From Burkholderia pyrrocinia (GTDB taxonomy: Bacteria; Pseudomonadota; Gammaproteobacteria; Burkholderiales; Burkholderiaceae), in contig NZ_CP094459.1 of NCBI RefSeq assembly GCF_022809715.1, positions 3,100,001 to 3,164,000 of the forward strand: 64,000 bases of DNA. Reading direction: 5' to 3'. A program made the translations under genes and the position numbers. The first letter of the stretch is position 1, and every line of letters starts with the position of its first letter. Shown piece after piece: positions 19,688 through 28,452 of this stretch. The notes beneath the pieces are model-generated. The model was not told where the DNA came from, did not search any database, and saw only the letters and a list, made by a program, of their open reading frames with translations.

Positions 19688-19860
19688 GTTGACGTCCTCC
19701 ACCGCCAAACGGCAGTGGATTCCCACTACTGGCGATGCACGCCCGCATCGGAGAATGTTCAGCGCAGCGTTGGTATCACGATCATGCTCGACGCCACAGT
19801 CACCGCAGGTCCACTCTCTTACTCGCAGTCCCGCGATACCTTTCGGCCGCGTCGTGCTGT
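19688..19860 (-). ncRNA. Candidate omega/re-RNA scaffold at the tnpB 3' end
   Basis: In IS605-type elements a guide RNA overlaps the 3' end of tnpB and its scaffold stops at the transposon right end. Here the minus strand carries a hairpin AGTGG-N4-CCACT (19714-19727) and then GGAGGACGTCAAC ending at 19688, which resembles right ends of this group. The next bases, 19687 downward, would be the guide. The boundaries are inferred, not demonstrated. Confidence 0.35.
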
Positions 19861-20889
19861 CTCTCGACCCTCACGCCGAACAGGACTGGGTAGAACCGCT
19901 TTCGTCCACTTCCTCGAACGTGACTCCGTGCGCCATCGCTTTGTGACGAAGCTTGTTTCGGAAGGACGACCAGGATGCGTCGTAGATGCTCTTCGCCATC
20001 CTGGTTCTGGCGAGTTTGGTGGCCGACACATTGCCGACCGCGATGTAGTCGAAGCGTCGCACCAGATCGAGTGCGAGCTTGTGCTGGAAATCGGCGCGGG
20101 CATTCGCCACTTTCGCGTGCAGCTTCGCGATATGTCGTTTGTGCTTTCGCGCGCGTTGGGCTCTCGCCAGCTTTTCGGCCGCGCGCTGGCCGAACCGGTC
20201 GTTAGGCAGCTTCTCGCCGGTCGAAAGTGTGGCGAAGTCTTTCAGACCGAGATCGAGGCCGACGCCGGAACGGATCGGGCGCGCCTGAACATCGGGCATC
20301 TCGATCACGATGTTGAGAAACCAGTTGCCGCGCGCATCCTGCGCAAAATTGGTTCCGTCCTTGATCTTGCCTTCAGGGAGCGGCCGGCTGCTGAACACGC
20401 GGAAAGTATGGCCGGCAAAGCGAAACGCGTCGCCTTCACGTTTCATGTCGCGGCCTTTCAACGGCACCCAGCCAAGCGATTTCCTGCCGCGATAGCGCAG
20501 GTAAGGGCGCCGGTGCTGGCTGCGCGACTTCGCGTACTGCTCGCACGTTGCGTTGACCGTTCCCGAGTGAATGCCGAGTTCCTTGCTGCTGCCGGTCGTG
20601 AGCACATTCAGGTCGAAGCCGGTCGGCCACCTCTTGCTCCACTTGAGCGCGTGCTTCTGCGTGTCGTTGCAGAAATTCCAGACGTAGTTCACCGCACGGC
20701 TCTGTTTGTTGAGCAGTCCGTTGAGCGACTTCACGCGGTAGCGGTAGACAAGAATCATGCCGGTCATCCTAACCTGCGGAAGAAACTGCCGGTCAAGGGA
20801 CAAGTTGGGGCGAAAAGCAGGTCAACTCCATATCCTCTACAATTGCGGGTTCTCAATGCGTCTTTCGACGCGCCATCAAAGGACTACTC

Positions 20890-21285
20890 ATGCGAATCCT
20901 GCACACTATGCTTCGCGTAGGCGATTTGGACGCGTCCATCCGCTTCTACACCGAGGTCCTCGGCATGCGTCTGCTCCGAAAGCACGACTACCCTGATGGA
21001 AAGTTCACGCTGGCATTTGTCGGTTACGAAGACGAGTCCGAAGCCGCAGCTATCGAATTGACCTACAACTGGGGCACCGACAAGTACGACTTGGGAACGG
21101 GGTACGGTCATATCGCGCTGGAAGTGGAAGACGCGTATGCCGCCTGTGAAGAAGTAAAAAAGCGCGGTGGCGTCGTGGCGCGCGAAGCCGGCCCTATGAA
21201 GCACGGTACAACCGTGATCGCCTTTGTCGCGGACCCCGATGGCTACAAAATTGAACTGATCCAGAAAAAAGGTCGAGTCGACTAA
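20890..21285 (+). CDS. gloA: Lactoylglutathione lyase (glyoxalase I)
   Basis: GloA isomerises the methylglyoxal-glutathione hemithioacetal to S-lactoylglutathione. The 131-residue protein has all four metal ligands at the E. coli positions: H5, E56, H74 and E122. Codon use is unlike the neighbours, with many TTG, AAA, GGA, CCT and GTA codons and visibly lower GC3, suggesting acquisition from an AT-richer donor. It lies between the damaged tnpB and a low-GC spacer. A plain promoter is not obvious; the upstream 85 bases are AT-richer. Confidence 0.96.
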   Translation: MRILHTMLRVGDLDASIRFYTEVLGMRLLRKHDYPDGKFTLAFVGYEDESEAAAIELTYNWGTDKYDLGTGYGHIALEVEDAYAACEEVKKRGGVVAREAGPMKHGTTVIAFVADPDGYKIELIQKKGRVD

Positions 21286-21539
21286 ACCTCACAAAGCGTG
21301 AAGCCTCCAACTCTCATCGCACAGAGGACCATAGGCGGCGCTTACATTGCCCTTCGAATGTTCGTCCACCGTGAGCCCGCTCCGAGGCTGCGAGGTCCAA
21401 GTTTAGATTCTCGTTCCCGACTCCAAGACCATCTCGCGCCTCTCTAAACTCTCGTGCGAAACCGCCGATTCGAGCGCGCCGAACGCGCCGCCCACCCGAT
21501 CTCGCTGCTGCTGCCCTATCGAATCAGCGAGGCTCGCCG
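21286..21539. other. Low-GC spacer with a short high-GC coding-like remnant
   Basis: Bases 21286-21450 show no gene and lower GC than the rest of the window. From 21454 (GTG) to 21543 a 29-codon frame with typical high-GC codons reads RFERAERAAHPISLLLPYR near its middle and ends in TGA overlapping the ATG of the next gene. The phrase resembles the start of GGDEF domains but then diverges. It may be a gene remnant at a rearrangement edge. Confidence 0.35.
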
Positions 21540-22475
21540 ATGACCACGCTTGCCGCCACGCCCATGCGCCGCGCGCTCGACATGCGCGCGGTGGGCCTGA
21601 TGCTGTTGCTGTGCGCGATCTGGGGCTTCCAGCAGGTCGCGATCAAGAGCACAAATGCCGCCATCGCGCCGATGTTCCAGGCCGGGCTGCGCTCGGTGAT
21701 TGCCGCGCTGCTGCTGTGGGGCTGGGCCCGCGCGCGCGGCACGCCGCTGTTCCACGCGGACGGCACGTTCGGCGCCGGCCTCGCGGCCGGTGCGCTGTTC
21801 GCCGGCGAATTCGTCTGCGTATTCTTCGGGCTGACGCTGACGAGCGCGTCGCACATGGCGATCTTCCTGTACACGGCGCCCTGCTTCACCGCGCTCGGCC
21901 TGCACCTGTTCGCGCCGGGCGAACGGCTGCAGCGCGCGCAGTGGGCCGGCGTCGGCCTCGCGTTCGCCGGTATCGCACTCGCGTTCGCGGACGGCTTCCT
22001 GACGCCGCGCGCGCCCGGCGCATCGGTGCTGGCGGGGCTGGCCGGCGACGCGCTCGGCATACTCGGCGGCGCGATGTGGGCCGCGACGACGGTCGTCGTG
22101 CGTTCGACGGCGCTCGCGCACGCAAGTGCGAGCAAGACGCTGTTCTACCAGCTCGCGGTGTCGGCGGTCGTACTGGTCGCGCTGGCCGCGCTGTTCGGCC
22201 AGATGTCGTTCGCGCATGTGACGCCGGTCGCGGTGGCAAGCCTCGCGTACCAGTCGGTGATCGTCGCGTTCGTCAGCTACCTGTCGTGGTTCTGGTTGCT
22301 GACGCGCTACAGCGCGTCGCGGCTGTCCGTATTCACGTTCCTGTCGCCGCTGTTCGGCGTCGCGTTCGGCGTGCTGCTGCTCGGCGAATCGGTCGGCTGG
22401 CGCTTCATGTCCGCGGCCGCGCTCGTGCTGACCGGCATCGCGCTCGTCAACACGCCGCCGCGCAGGCGGGCGTGA
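21540..22475 (+). CDS. DMT-superfamily EamA transporter
   Basis: This inner-membrane carrier has 311 residues and about ten helices arranged as two EamA repeats. The first opens with LMLLLCAIWGFQQVAIKSTN and the second with AGDALGILGGAMWAATTVVV. Such proteins export amino acids or other metabolites, and the substrate is not evident. GAGG lies nine bases before ATG at 21540. Codon use returns to the normal high-GC pattern, marking the right edge of the atypical segment. It is convergent with rsmA across a bidirectional-looking terminator. Confidence 0.93.
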   Translation: MTTLAATPMRRALDMRAVGLMLLLCAIWGFQQVAIKSTNAAIAPMFQAGLRSVIAALLLWGWARARGTPLFHADGTFGAGLAAGALFAGEFVCVFFGLTLTSASHMAIFLYTAPCFTALGLHLFAPGERLQRAQWAGVGLAFAGIALAFADGFLTPRAPGASVLAGLAGDALGILGGAMWAATTVVVRSTALAHASASKTLFYQLAVSAVVLVALAALFGQMSFAHVTPVAVASLAYQSVIVAFVSYLSWFWLLTRYSASRLSVFTFLSPLFGVAFGVLLLGESVGWRFMSAAALVLTGIALVNTPPRRRA

Positions 22476-22518
22476 CGGCAGGCGGCAGCCGCACATGCGA
22501 AGAAAGGCACGAGCGCAA

Positions 22519-22543
22519 TAAAAAAGCTGCCCCGCGGGGCAGC
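22519..22543 (-). terminator. Rho-independent terminator of the lptD-rsmA unit
   Basis: GCTGCCCC/GGGGCAGC (22526-22543) forms a perfect stem around a CG centre and, on the minus strand, is followed by TTTTTTATT. It lies about 40 bases past the rsmA stop and also sits after the convergent DMT gene. Confidence 0.9.
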
Positions 22544-22583
22544 CTCATCGCGACATCCGGTGGTCCGGCCCGCGCCATGCGCG

Positions 22584-23411
22584 TTACCCGGCCTTGCGCA
22601 CCGCCGCGAGCGTCTGCGCGACGCCGACGTATTCGGCCACGCTCACGTCCTCCGCACGGCGCGCGAGATCGAAGCCGAGCGCATCGAAATCGATCGTCTC
22701 GCGATAGTCGCCGAGCGTATTGCGCAGCATCTTGCGGCGCTGCGAGAACGCGGCGGTGACGATTTCGCCGAGCAGCACCGGATCGACGTCCGGCAGTTCG
22801 TGCGGCTCGTACGGAATCATCCGGACGATCGCCGAATCGACCTTCGGCGGCGGCTGGAACGATTCGGGCGGCACGTCGAGCATCTTTTCCATCACGTAGC
22901 GGTACTGCAGCATCACCGACAGCCGCGAAAACGCCTTCGTGCCCGGCTCTGCGACCATCCGCTCGACGACTTCGTTCTGCAGCATGAAATGCTGGTCGAT
23001 GACCACGTCGGCGAACGTCATCAGGTGAAACAGCAGCGGGCTGGAAATGTTGTACGGCAGATTGCCGACGATCCGCAGCGACGGCTTGTCGCCGGGCGCC
23101 GCGAGCGAACCGAAGTCGAACGCGAGCGCGTCGCCCGCGTGCAGTTCGAGCAGCGCGCCGAAGCGCTGCTGCAGGCGCCCGATCAGGTCGCGGTCGAGCT
23201 CGACCGCGTGCAGCGGCGCCTCGGGCGTCGCGAGACGCTCGATCAGCGGCCCGGTCAGCGCGCCGAGCCCGGGGCCGATCTCGACCATGCGCTGGCCGCG
23301 CGCGGGGCCGATCGTCGACACGATCGAATCGATCACGCCGTGATCGACGAGGAAGTTCTGCCCGAAGCGCTTGCGCGCGAAGTGGCCTTGGTGCTGTCTG
23401 CTGTTCGACAT
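22584..23411 (-). CDS. rsmA: 16S rRNA adenine-N6-dimethyltransferase RsmA (KsgA)
   Basis: RsmA dimethylates A1518 and A1519 of 16S rRNA late in small-subunit assembly. The 275-residue protein has the SAM-binding motif [10 protein letters not shown] near residue 45 and catalytic motif IV NLPYNIS near residue 117. It opens with the usual [14 protein letters not shown]. It is the last gene of the lptD-surA-pdxA-rsmA unit, an order shared with E. coli, 49 bases after pdxA. Confidence 0.97.
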   Translation of the reverse strand: MSNSRQHQGHFARKRFGQNFLVDHGVIDSIVSTIGPARGQRMVEIGPGLGALTGPLIERLATPEAPLHAVELDRDLIGRLQQRFGALLELHAGDALAFDFGSLAAPGDKPSLRIVGNLPYNISSPLLFHLMTFADVVIDQHFMLQNEVVERMVAEPGTKAFSRLSVMLQYRYVMEKMLDVPPESFQPPPKVDSAIVRMIPYEPHELPDVDPVLLGEIVTAAFSQRRKMLRNTLGDYRETIDFDALGFDLARRAEDVSVAEYVGVAQTLAAVRKAG

Positions 23412-23460
23412 CGACTCAGTAAAACGAAAAATACGACGAATGGGGTGAGGTCGGGCCGCG

Positions 23461-24447
23461 TCAGGCCGCGCGGCGATGGCGCGCCATCGTGACGGCCGTA
23501 TCGAGCGCGGCGACCATGCTGCCCGGATCCGCGCGGCCCGTGCCGGCCAGATCGAGCGCGGTGCCGTGATCGACCGACGTGCGGATGATCGGCAGCCCGA
23601 GCGTCACGTTGATGCCCTCGCCGAACGTCGCGTACTTCAGCACGGGCAACCCCTGGTCATGGAACATCGCGAGCACGCAATCGGCATCGGCCAGATGGCG
23701 CGGCTGGAACAGCGTGTCGGCCGGATACGGGCCGCGCGCATCGATACCCTGCGCGTTCGCGCGGGCCAGCGCCGGCGAGATCACGTCGATCTCTTCGCGG
23801 CCGAGATAACCGTTCTCGCCCGCGTGCGGGTTCAGGCCCGTCACGAGGATGCGCGGCGCGGCGAGACCGAAGTCGCGCCGCAGGTCGCGATCGATGATCG
23901 CGAGCGTCTCGACGAGCCCGTCGATCGTCAGCGCGGCCGACACGTCCTTCAGCGGCAGGTGCGTGGTCGCGAGCGCGACGCGCAGCGGCCTGGCACCGGT
24001 GCCCGCCAGCATCATCACGACACGCGGCGTATGCGTGCGCTCGGCCAGGTATTCGGTATGGCCGGTGAACGGCACGCCCGCATCGTTGATCGTGCTCTTC
24101 TGCAGCGGCGCGGTAACGATCGCGTCGTACCGGCCCGCCAGCGCGCCGTCGATCGCCGTGTCGAGCAGGTCGAGCACGTACCGGCCGTTCGCCGCATCCA
24201 GCTTGCCCGCCTGCACGGGAGCGGCGAGCGCGTGATGCGCGACCGACACCTGCCCGCCGGCGAGCGTTGCAGGGCTCGCGCCGACCGCCGCCGCGCGCGC
24301 GTCGAGCAGCGCCGCATCGCCGAGCACGGTGAAATGCGCGTCGGGCCAGCGCTGCGCGGCATCTCGCAGCGCCTGCACGGTCAGCTCAGGGCCGACGCCC
24401 GCGGGTTCGCCGGTCGTGATCGCGATCTGCAGCGCGGGCGTGGTCAT
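23461..24447 (-). CDS. pdxA: 4-hydroxythreonine-4-phosphate dehydrogenase PdxA
   Basis: PdxA oxidises 4-phosphohydroxy-L-threonine in the DXP-dependent pathway to pyridoxal phosphate. The 328-residue protein starts with the family phrase [18 protein letters not shown] and has metal-site histidines in [10 protein letters not shown] and [11 protein letters not shown], with [11 protein letters not shown] near residue 268. It starts 11 bases after surA, implying co-translation within the outer-membrane biogenesis unit. Confidence 0.97.
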   Translation of the reverse strand: MTTPALQIAITTGEPAGVGPELTVQALRDAAQRWPDAHFTVLGDAALLDARAAAVGASPATLAGGQVSVAHHALAAPVQAGKLDAANGRYVLDLLDTAIDGALAGRYDAIVTAPLQKSTINDAGVPFTGHTEYLAERTHTPRVVMMLAGTGARPLRVALATTHLPLKDVSAALTIDGLVETLAIIDRDLRRDFGLAAPRILVTGLNPHAGENGYLGREEIDVISPALARANAQGIDARGPYPADTLFQPRHLADADCVLAMFHDQGLPVLKYATFGEGINVTLGLPIIRTSVDHGTALDLAGTGRADPGSMVAALDTAVTMARHRRAA

Positions 24448-24458
24448 CGGAGGCTCGT

Positions 24459-25823
24459 TCAGTTCGCCGGGCCGGCGCCGCCGATCTTGAACTGCACGTA
24501 CGACGAGTCGCGCAGCTCGCGCAGCCAGTCGGCATATGCCTGCTCGGCCTTGCGCTGGCCGATCGCCTGACGCGCGATGTCCATCTGCTGCTGCACCGAG
24601 CCTTCCGCCTCGCGGCGGTTCAGCACCTGGATCAGGTGGTAGCCGTACTCGGTACGAATCGGCTGGCTGATCTGGCCGTCCTGCAGGTTGTTCATCGCAC
24701 GCTCGAATTCCGGCACGGTTTCACCCGGGCTGATCCAGCCGAGATCGCCGCCCTGCGACGCCGAACCGTCCTGCGAGTAGGTACGCGCGAACTTCGCGAA
24801 ATCGCCGCCGGCCTCGACCTGGTTGCGGATGTCGGCCAGTTGCTGGCGCGCCTGCCCTTCCGACTTGCCTTCGCCCACGCGCAGCAGGATGTGGCGCACG
24901 TGCGTCTGGACGATCTTCGGCGCCGCGGCGGAAGCGCCCTGGCTCTGGCGGCGGTCGACGAGACGCACGATCTCGAAGCCGTCCGGCACGCGGATCAGCG
25001 TCGGGTTGACCTGGCCCGGGCGCAGCTTCGATGCGGCATCGACGACTTCGGCCGGCAGCGCGCTCGGCGCCTTGAAGCCGAGGTCGCCGCCCTTCTTCGC
25101 GTCGTTTGCTTCGGAGTTGTTCTTCGCGAGCCGCTCGAAATCGGCGCCCGACTTCGCTTGCTGCAGCAGCGCGTCGGCCTTCTTCTGCGCGGCTTCGATG
25201 TCGGCCTGCGGCGCGTTGGTCGGCGCCTTGATGAAGATGTGCTGGAAGCGCAGGTCCTGCTGCTGTGCCGCGTTCGGCCCGCGCTGGCTCGCGATGTAGT
25301 TCGCGACCTCGGCGTCCGACACGGTGATCTTGCCGTCGACCTCGCGCTCGCGCAGCTTCGACAGCATCAGCTCGGTACGCGCATCGCTCGTGAAGATGCT
25401 CCAGGGCACGCCTTGCGACTCCAGACGCGCGCGGTACTGCTCGAGCGTCATCCCGTTCGCTTGCGCGAGACGCTGCAGCGTCGACTGCACGGTCGCGTCG
25501 TCGATGCGGATCCCGTCGTCCTTGGCCTTCTGCACCTGGATCCGCTCGAGCACCATCTGGTTCAGCACCTGCGCACGCAACTGGTCGGCCGGCGGCACCG
25601 GCGCGTTCTGCTGCTGCAGCCGGCGCGCGATCAGGCCGACGCGCTGGTCGAGTTCGCGACCCGTGATCACGTCGTTGTTGACGACCGCGACGACTTCGTC
25701 GGCGAGCTGCGCACCTCGCGAACCGAGCGCCTGCGCCGCGGCCGGCGCGGCGGCGAGCAGCGCGGCGGACGCGGCGAGGCTGGACACGACTGCCGCGAAA
25801 CGAAGGGATTTCTTCATTGCCAC
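24459..25823 (-). CDS. surA: Periplasmic chaperone and peptidyl-prolyl isomerase SurA
   Basis: SurA escorts unfolded outer-membrane proteins across the periplasm. The 454-residue precursor has an N-terminal signal peptide rich in Ala/Leu ending about residue 31, a SurA N-terminal chaperone domain, and two parvulin domains (about 195-295 and 305-405, each with phrases like GGDLG). Two starts fit: GTG at 25823, with GGAG five bases upstream, or ATG two codons later. It follows lptD by 45 bases, and LptD is a known SurA client in E. coli. Confidence 0.96.
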   Translation of the reverse strand: MAMKKSLRFAAVVSSLAASAALLAAAPAAAQALGSRGAQLADEVVAVVNNDVITGRELDQRVGLIARRLQQQNAPVPPADQLRAQVLNQMVLERIQVQKAKDDGIRIDDATVQSTLQRLAQANGMTLEQYRARLESQGVPWSIFTSDARTELMLSKLREREVDGKITVSDAEVANYIASQRGPNAAQQQDLRFQHIFIKAPTNAPQADIEAAQKKADALLQQAKSGADFERLAKNNSEANDAKKGGDLGFKAPSALPAEVVDAASKLRPGQVNPTLIRVPDGFEIVRLVDRRQSQGASAAAPKIVQTHVRHILLRVGEGKSEGQARQQLADIRNQVEAGGDFAKFARTYSQDGSASQGGDLGWISPGETVPEFERAMNNLQDGQISQPIRTEYGYHLIQVLNRREAEGSVQQQMDIARQAIGQRKAEQAYADWLRELRDSSYVQFKIGGAGPAN

Positions 25824-25868
25824 TGATACTCCATTGAAATCGTGCTGACCGGTGCAGACAAGCCGGCG

Positions 25869-28229
25869 TTACTCGTAGTTGCTGAAGCGGGACATCGGCG
25901 GCGGCGGCGGCGGCAGCGGCGTGTAGCCCGGCACCCCGGCGCGGAATGCGGACACGAGGCCGTTGTCGACGGTCGACAAGCCCTTGAGCGTCAATTGCAT
26001 CATGAAGCGCGTCGACGAGTTCTGCTGTCCCGACGAATTGATGCCGTTCGCGGCCCGCTGCACCCCGACCCCGAGCGCCCAGCAATCCGCGTCGTATTGT
26101 AAGCCGAGCAGACCGTCGACCACGCGATCGCCGGCGAGATCGTAGTTGAAGCGGCCGATCGCATACAGGCGGCGCGTGAGCGGCCACTGCGCGGACACCA
26201 GGAACTGGTTGATCGGCTGGTTGTCGAGCGTGGTGTTCGAGCGCGTATAGCGGTAGCCGACGTTGATCACGCGGCGCTCGCCCGGGCTGTAGCCGAAACC
26301 GATGCTCGACTTCACGAGCTGGTTGTTGTTCTGGTTGTACTGGAACGCCGTTTCCGACATGAAGCCCGAACCGAGCTTCAGCGCGGCGCCGACGATCAGG
26401 TCCGAGTGGCGCGCCAGCACGGCGCTCTGCCCGGGGTTCAGCGTGACGCGCTGATCGGCGAAGTAGTACTGCTGCGCGATCACGAAGCGCGCACGCTCGT
26501 CGCCGGTGCGCGGATCGATGAAGCGCGACGTGAGGCCGGCCGTGATCCGGTTCGCATCGGCGATCCGGTCGTTGCCGACGAACGTGTTCGGCTGGTAGAT
26601 CTCCGCGAGGCCGAAGTCCGATTCCGCGGTGTCGAACAGCGGCGCGTTCGACTGGTCGCGATACGGCGTGTACACGTAGTACAGGCGCGGCTCGAGGGTC
26701 TGGATGAAGTCCTGCCCGAACAGGCGCACCGAGCGGTCGAAGATCAGGCCCGAGTCGAAGGTCACGGTCGGGATCGACTCGGTGAAGCGCTTCGGGTTGT
26801 TCGGCGTGCCCGACGACAGGTGGCTCAGGTCGTACGACGCGAAGTGGTACTGAACCTTCGGCACGACGAAGTAGCCGGGGCCGTACACGCCGTATGCGAT
26901 GTACGGGTTGAAGACGATCCGGTCGCCTTCGGTCGCATCGGCCGTCGTGATGCGGAACCGCGAATAATCGGCTTCCGCGCCGAAGTCGAAGCCGCCGACG
27001 TTGTACTTCGTGTACTTCACGTTCAACTGCGGCTCGCGGCTGTACGGCGCGATCGACGGCGGCAGCGTCTGCCAGTGCTGGTAACGCGCAAGCACCGACC
27101 ACGGGCCGTTGTTGTACGTGAGGCCGGCTTCCTGCTGGTACAGCGTCTGCGTCCCGTTGATGAACTGGTTCGTCGAACCGAGATCTTCGGGATAGGTGTT
27201 GTCCGAGACCTTGTTGTAGTAGACGTAGCCGCCGAAGCCGCCGCCGAAGTTCTGCTGGTGCTGCCAGTAGATCGCGTAGCGGTTGCGGTGCGCGAGCCGG
27301 TCATCCGGCAGGTAATTGGCCGTAAACGTGCCCGAATACGACGGCGACAGGTAGCGGAACGTCGCTTCGGCCATCACGCCGCGCCGCGAGATGATGCGCG
27401 GCGTAAGCGTCAGGTCGCGGTTCGGCGCGATGTTGAAGTAGTACGGCAGCGACAGCTCGAAGCCGTTGTTCGAGTTCATCGAGAACGTCGGCGGCAGCAG
27501 GCCGCTGCGCCGCTCGCCCGACAGCGGGAACGTCAGCCACGGGCTCGCGAAGATCGGCACGCCCTGGAAGAACAGCACGCCGTTGCGCGCGGTGCCTTCG
27601 TCGGCGCCCGTATCGAAGTCGAAGCGGCTGCCCTTGATGTACCACGCGGGGTTCGTCGAGCACTGGCACGCCGTGTACGTGCCGTTGACGAACACCGAGC
27701 GCTCGTTGTCGACCATGTCGACGCGCTCCGCGCTGCCCGACCCGCCCGTCACGTTGAAGTGGTACTTCGGCGCCGTCATGAAGCCCTGGTTCGCCTCGAT
27801 CTTCAGATGCGCCTCGGGGCCCGCAAACGACGTGCCGCCGTTGACTATCCTGACCTGGCCGTACGCATCGGCCATGTCGGTATCCTGATCGTAGTGGATC
27901 GCGTCGGCCTTCACGACGGCTTCGCCGCGCCGCAGTTCGGCCGAACCCTTCGCGGCCAGATCCTGCTCGGCCGTGCCGCTCGTGTGGTCGGCGATCACGA
28001 AGGCGGCCGGCTTCGCGCCGTCCTTCAGCGGATGATCCTCGAGCTGGGGTGCGAGACGCAGATCCCACGGCGAGTCGAGCGGCTGCGGCTGCGCAGCCGC
28101 GCCCGACAGCTGCGCGTACGACACGGCCGGCACGAGGCCCGGCACGGCCAGGAGCGCGAGCGCGAGCCGCCGTTTGCGCGGCGCCCCGTCACCGGGGAAA
28201 ACATTCGGGAATAGCGGTTTGGGCGGCAT
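25869..28229 (-). CDS. lptD: LPS-assembly protein LptD
   Basis: LptD is the outer-membrane barrel that, with LptE, places LPS on the cell surface. The 786-residue precursor has a signal peptide ending near AVSYA, an OstA/LptA-like periplasmic domain (about residues 90-200), and a long beta-barrel rich in aromatic girdles. Cysteines for structural disulfides are visible in TACQCS and near the C-terminus in DADCWALG. It heads a minus-strand unit and faces amgK divergently across about 220 bases. Confidence 0.96.
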   Translation of the reverse strand: MPPKPLFPNVFPGDGAPRKRRLALALLAVPGLVPAVSYAQLSGAAAQPQPLDSPWDLRLAPQLEDHPLKDGAKPAAFVIADHTSGTAEQDLAAKGSAELRRGEAVVKADAIHYDQDTDMADAYGQVRIVNGGTSFAGPEAHLKIEANQGFMTAPKYHFNVTGGSGSAERVDMVDNERSVFVNGTYTACQCSTNPAWYIKGSRFDFDTGADEGTARNGVLFFQGVPIFASPWLTFPLSGERRSGLLPPTFSMNSNNGFELSLPYYFNIAPNRDLTLTPRIISRRGVMAEATFRYLSPSYSGTFTANYLPDDRLAHRNRYAIYWQHQQNFGGGFGGYVYYNKVSDNTYPEDLGSTNQFINGTQTLYQQEAGLTYNNGPWSVLARYQHWQTLPPSIAPYSREPQLNVKYTKYNVGGFDFGAEADYSRFRITTADATEGDRIVFNPYIAYGVYGPGYFVVPKVQYHFASYDLSHLSSGTPNNPKRFTESIPTVTFDSGLIFDRSVRLFGQDFIQTLEPRLYYVYTPYRDQSNAPLFDTAESDFGLAEIYQPNTFVGNDRIADANRITAGLTSRFIDPRTGDERARFVIAQQYYFADQRVTLNPGQSAVLARHSDLIVGAALKLGSGFMSETAFQYNQNNNQLVKSSIGFGYSPGERRVINVGYRYTRSNTTLDNQPINQFLVSAQWPLTRRLYAIGRFNYDLAGDRVVDGLLGLQYDADCWALGVGVQRAANGINSSGQQNSSTRFMMQLTLKGLSTVDNGLVSAFRAGVPGYTPLPPPPPPMSRFSNYE

Positions 28230-28414
28230 CTATCGTTTGGCGAATCGCCCCTTGTCAACCGCGCCTTCACGGCACACTCGCGCACGGCGGGCCGCGCCGT
28301 CGAACCGCGACTGCGGCTGAGCGCAAACCGGGGAGGCGATCGGGCGGACGGCGCGACAGGCAGCGGACCTGTACGGCGGAAGCTGACGCGGGGCGCGTCA
28401 AAAAAGTCGTGGGG

Positions 28415-28420
28415 TATTAT
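28415..28420 (+). promoter_or_regulatory. Candidate amgK -10 box
   Basis: TATTAT in the AT-rich GGGTATTATATGG stretch lies 33 bases before the amgK ATG. An upstream GACGCG-GGG-CGCGTC hairpin (28385-28399) followed by six A residues sits where a -35 element would be. Confidence 0.45.
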
Positions 28421-28452
28421 ATGGCAAGACGTTCCCCCCTCCCCCGAGTTTC

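Larger units (their letters stand above)
19670..20758 (-). pseudogene. tnpB: TnpB (IS200/IS605 OrfB-type) with in-frame TGA at a zinc-ribbon cysteine
   Basis: TnpB is an RNA-guided nuclease of IS200/IS605 elements. Reading from ATG at 20758, the RuvC-I motif GVGLDLGLKDFATLS is present. The RuvC-II position reads IAVGNVSATKLA instead of the usual V-E-N, while a possible alternative Glu lies in EEVDESGSTQ. The zinc ribbon begins C-S-A, and a TGA (19871-19873) then replaces the second Cys. Past the stop the frame is intact for 67 codons, with the second CxxC (WTCGDCG) and RuvC-III ([12 protein letters not shown]). The truncated product would lack RuvC-III. Two in-frame starts upstream (TTG 20803) are less likely. 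No tnpA is present. The last codons before 19670 may be host DNA. Confidence 0.85.

Noticed and set aside
19871..19873. UGA in tnpB as a selenocysteine codon
   Set aside because: Only a weak 4-bp GTCG/CGAC pairing lies downstream, not a convincing bacterial SECIS hairpin, and no Sec-containing TnpB is known to me. A nonsense mutation is simpler.
28385..28406. GACGCG-GGG-CGCGTC hairpin as a terminator
   Set aside because: It is followed by A residues on the plus strand, and on the minus strand the T-run precedes the stem, so neither direction gives a stem followed by U.
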